From the NCBI GenBank assembly GCA_016190175.1, contig JACPRC010000102.1:1-45450 (forward strand): a DNA stretch of 45,450 nt, written 5' to 3'. Below the pieces are notes generated by a model. That model made no database searches, was not told the DNA's origin, and saw only the letters and a program-made list of their open reading frames with translations. Position numbers and translations under genes: made by a program. Below, piece after piece: positions 44,501-45,450 of this stretch (position 1 is its first letter; each line of letters starts with the position of its first letter). This stretch comes from Planctomycetota bacterium (GTDB taxonomy: Bacteria; Planctomycetota; MHYJ01; JACPRB01).

Positions 44501-44603
44501 GGAAGAGGAGGAAGGCCTGGACGCGGCCGAATTCGGCGGGACGGATCCGGAACGCCGCCTCGAAGAGACGCCGCACCGCCGACCGGTCGGGTGAATCCGC
44601 CAT
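41556..44603 (-). CDS. Nucleotide-transporter/MFS domain fused to HEAT repeats and a cyclic-nucleotide-binding domain
   Basis: This 1015-residue protein has about eleven membrane segments in its first 430 residues, with the layout of ATP/ADP-translocase-type (NTT) or MFS carriers (FGRVQAFLLFLTTISVFWTV, GYVGGGMALGTVAGGYAV). A HEAT-like block follows (LAALL and VRREAL-type repeats, for example RAFRELLEDPSPEVRRETLVA). The C terminus is a cyclic-nucleotide-binding domain with GDRGDSCYLIMEGRVRIL and GEMSLLDGEPRSATA, which includes the phosphate-binding Glu and Arg. Fusions of NTT with HEAT repeats are known in bacteria. A transporter or sensor gated by cAMP or cGMP is inferred; the substrate is unknown. 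ATG 44603 has GGGGAG just upstream; upstream in-frame codons to 44687 look non-coding. Confidence 0.85.
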   Translation of the reverse strand: MADSPDRSAVRRLFEAAFRIRPAEFGRVQAFLLFLTTISVFWTVGFTAGDTLFFSRFEPAEARRLFPFVFVGLALATVAVTWVVDFLQGRISRTRLIVATHLALALTVLLLRAAASLGNRWVCFAIAIWMDVCGLICVTLFFSYMGDFFTGRDARRLYGYVGGGMALGTVAGGYAVSPIVRAIGPDNLLFVCAGLMACGAAWGIVIRRLSKPVEEERIAGDDGGPRPSLAAVLAGGYVRLIMVMVLAGVMFGVLVQYQFKVVAGSAMREEALASYFGRFYALLGAAQLVVQFVLVGPLLRRFGPVWCLLVLPTSLVLANAGFLFHPVLAMAAAANFVRMGFAETLDLPARELLFLPLPTRLRLRAQAIVGGMLVPIGMGAGGLLLLGLSRVVPRIHHLTPVGIGLGIVWIVSVLFLRAQHRKALSGTLRRSSFDPADLSRLLDAEGGGRAIAELLRADDAGRAILAFDLWRGRPLGDLASLVREKTAAPDAALAVRALEALGESPDPANVPAIEAAIEDPRAEVRAAAVLALLANKGDEAVLRVAPWADAPDPLVRSAALVGCARHGGYDGALLVYPRLERLRRSEAAPDRAEAARVLAQFAGRRATRAFRELLEDPSPEVRRETLVACRAARDPGLVSAIADRMKEPRLQPLAVLALEALPPEAAPAIAERTRRTEAGTTERAALARILGTVGGPGAVRALWEFVHPETPLVVRVAAGRALRRLRARAADGPDLDEVVAGTCERVSLSVRAREECRREQPVTSRLFHDRARLEMEVLFSLLTMECDAREIARIETALFGGSESRRSNAIELLDALLPHKWSSAALSAVGAWASESGGAGMTDDTRNRLLAAEPWMRAIALHHSGGKEMKDADPNLYRVIATVSFLKQVDLFREVPADYLASVAGIAREQGFAAGEKLFAEGDRGDSCYLIMEGRVRILAGGKEVAALGPRECVGEMSLLDGEPRSATAVTAEEARLLRIGTEDFHDMLATHPGIAAGLLRTLARRLRGALAKQG

Positions 44604-44688
44604 CCGCTCCCCTGCGTCCGGCGCCTGAGCCGGGCGCGAGAGGAGGATTCTACGTGCGCGGGATCGAAAACACAAAGGCGCAGCCATC

Positions 44689-44850
44689 GACCATCAGCTA
44701 TCCGTCATCAGCCATCAGTCTGATACCGATGCTGCCGAGAGCCGATGGCGGACGGCTGAGAGCCGATTACTGACGGCTGAGAGCCGATTACTGACGGCTG
44801 AGAGCTGATTACTGACGGCTGAGAGCTGATTACTGACGGCTGAGAGCGGA
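44689..44850. repeat. Heptamer array with 21-bp tandem units, GCTGANN family (locus 3)
   Basis: The left arm (44689–44720) has TCAGCTA, TCAGCCA and related units. The right arm becomes a regular array of 21-bp units (44751–44771, 44772–44792, 44793–44813, 44814–44834 and a partial), each made of three heptamers starting with GCTGAGA. The four full units differ only at one C/T position. The array lies in the divergent gap between the transporter fusion and the receiver gene; the minus strand reads it as short peptide repeats, but no coding role is likely. Confidence 0.85.
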
Positions 44851-44980
44851 ATGCTCGAAGCGCGCGACACCCGGGGGCGGATCCGGCAAATCCTTCCTCC
44901 CGTCCCGGAAGGAACCTCCGAGTCTGCATCCCCTGGGCGCCCGGAACCCATCCGGCATGCGCTTTGCACCACCGGGAGCC

Positions 44981-45313
44981 ATGGCCCGGATGGCGCTGCT
45001 CGTCGTGGACGACTCCGATCTCTGCCGTGCCTACTGGGAAACCCTCGAACGCGAAGGGTATCGCGTCCTGTCCGCCTCCGGCTCCGGCGAGGCGCTTCGG
45101 ACGCTCCGGGTCCACCTCCCCGACGTCGTCGTCGTGATCCTCGACGAAGCCGGCCTGGTCTCCCGTCTTCACCAGGAAGTCGGTCCCCACCGGATCCCGA
45201 TCGTGGAAGTCACTCCGAGAACGGGGGTCTCGCGGCGCGAGTCCCTCCTCACCCGGCCGTGGCGCAATGCCGTGCGGCAACTGGTCGAGGAGGCGGTCCG
45301 GGACGCGTCGTAG
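44981..45313 (+). CDS. Degenerate response-regulator receiver protein
   Basis: This single-domain protein of about 110 residues has the receiver start LLVVDDSDLCRAYWETLEREGYRVLSASG and the strand before the phosphorylation site (PDVVVVILDEAG). Asp-Asp and a central Asp are present, but the usual Met-Pro pattern after it is missing. The conserved Lys-Pro near the end is replaced by Arg-Pro (LLTRPW). It may be a pseudo-receiver that works without phosphorylation. Starts at 44957, 44981 or 44990 are possible; 44981 is a compromise, with GGGAG very close. No histidine kinase is in the window. Confidence 0.6.
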   Translation: MARMALLVVDDSDLCRAYWETLEREGYRVLSASGSGEALRTLRVHLPDVVVVILDEAGLVSRLHQEVGPHRIPIVEVTPRTGVSRRESLLTRPWRNAVRQLVEEAVRDAS

Positions 45314-45315
45314 CC

Positions 45316-45357
45316 TGACTTATTCATCCGGGCTCCGCCGCCCGGATGAATGAGTCA
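45316..45357. repeat. 18-bp-stem hairpin, REP-like, 3' of the receiver gene
   Basis: Positions 45316–45333 pair with 45340–45357 around the loop TCCGCC, with one wobble pair. It starts two bases after the receiver stop codon. Read on the minus strand it has the CCCGGAGGG box upstream, the ATTCAT/ATGAAT core and a GGCGGAGCC-type loop like the hairpin at 19–60, while other stem pairs differ but still pair. Confidence 0.75.
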
Positions 45358-45365
45358 CCCTCCGG

Positions 45366-45410
45366 GCCTTCGCCACGCCGAAGCGGCGGGCTTCGGCCGC
45401 GCAGGCGGGC
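45366..45410. repeat. Diverged third copy of the 48-bp element
   Basis: This segment aligns with the recG/WD40 element over about 45 bases with roughly 80 per cent identity and one gap, including CCTTCGC, ACGCCGAAGC and GCTTCGGC. It stands directly beside the hairpin at 45316–45357, suggesting that the two are parts of one composite repeat. No gene is visible after 45313. Confidence 0.6.
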
Positions 45411-45450
45411 AGCTTCATCGGCCCTCCCGGCCGATTCCGCTGGACAGCCC

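Noticed and set aside
44751-44850. Possible CRISPR array
   Set aside because: Units are contiguous with no unique spacers, and no cas gene is present.
44708-45280. Minus-strand frame with seven-residue repeats (QPSVISS type)
   Set aside because: It is produced by the 21-bp tandem array read across the receiver gene on the other strand; no start signal or homology.

Overview
The window (about 45 kb, clearly GC-rich, roughly two thirds G+C by eye) looks like chromosomal DNA of a Planctomycetota-type bacterium, probably a deep or uncultured lineage. The pointers are a DUF1549/DUF1553 – DUF1501 – pre-peptidase-domain gene trio, two signal peptidases I each with a large insert, a short DUF6677-like membrane protein, a fused E1 alpha/beta 2-oxoacid dehydrogenase, and LPS-transport genes (LptD-like barrel and LptB) that imply a diderm envelope. 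The phylum call is inference from gene content.

Layout. 1–5.3 kb: a CofH-like radical SAM gene (minus), a fused 2-oxoacid dehydrogenase E1 (plus), a tRNA-like locus with an 8+4 acceptor/T arrangement, a pair of palindromic operators, and two small unknown genes. 5.4–10.5 kb: polA overlapping an LptD-like barrel gene whose last 40–50 codons are shifted by one frame. 10.5–14.3 kb: a Wza-like export protein (minus), then ugd, coaD and a Uma2 nuclease-fold gene. 14.3–21.5 kb: one minus-strand operon running DUF1549/1553, DUF1501, PPC-domain protein, chorismatase/RidA-like protein, DAHP synthase. 21.5–27.8 kb: a coiled-coil protein with three repeats, a HepT remnant, an 820-residue HEAT-like protein, a DUF1858 protein and recG (apparently CTG-initiated). 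27.9–31.8 kb: accessory DNA with an OLD-family ATPase/TOPRIM nuclease of visibly lower GC, a nucleotidyltransferase-fold gene, a small unknown gene and a lipoprotein. 32–33.5 kb: lptB with two small membrane-protein genes. 33.6–38.7 kb: lepA and two tandem signal peptidases, the last of which has lost both catalytic residues. 38.7–45.45 kb: repeat-rich DNA, a small WD40 protein, an acyl-carrier-like protein whose halves are in permuted order, a lipoprotein, a nucleotide-transporter/HEAT/cyclic-nucleotide-binding fusion, and a degenerate receiver protein.

The most unusual content lies between and inside genes. (1) A 48-bp element is 47/48 identical in opposite orientations inside recG and the WD40 gene, inserted in frame in both, with a diverged third copy at the right end. 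(2) Two 18-bp-stem hairpins just 3' of genes at both window ends share a flanking box and loop while their stem bases co-vary. (3) At least nine gene borders carry degenerate arrays of 7- or 8-bp units, most built as two facing arms that could fold into long hairpins. (4) At five genes a -10-like hexamer lies 6–10 nt before the start codon, so leaderless transcripts are likely. No CRISPR array, rRNA operon, transposase or prophage was seen.
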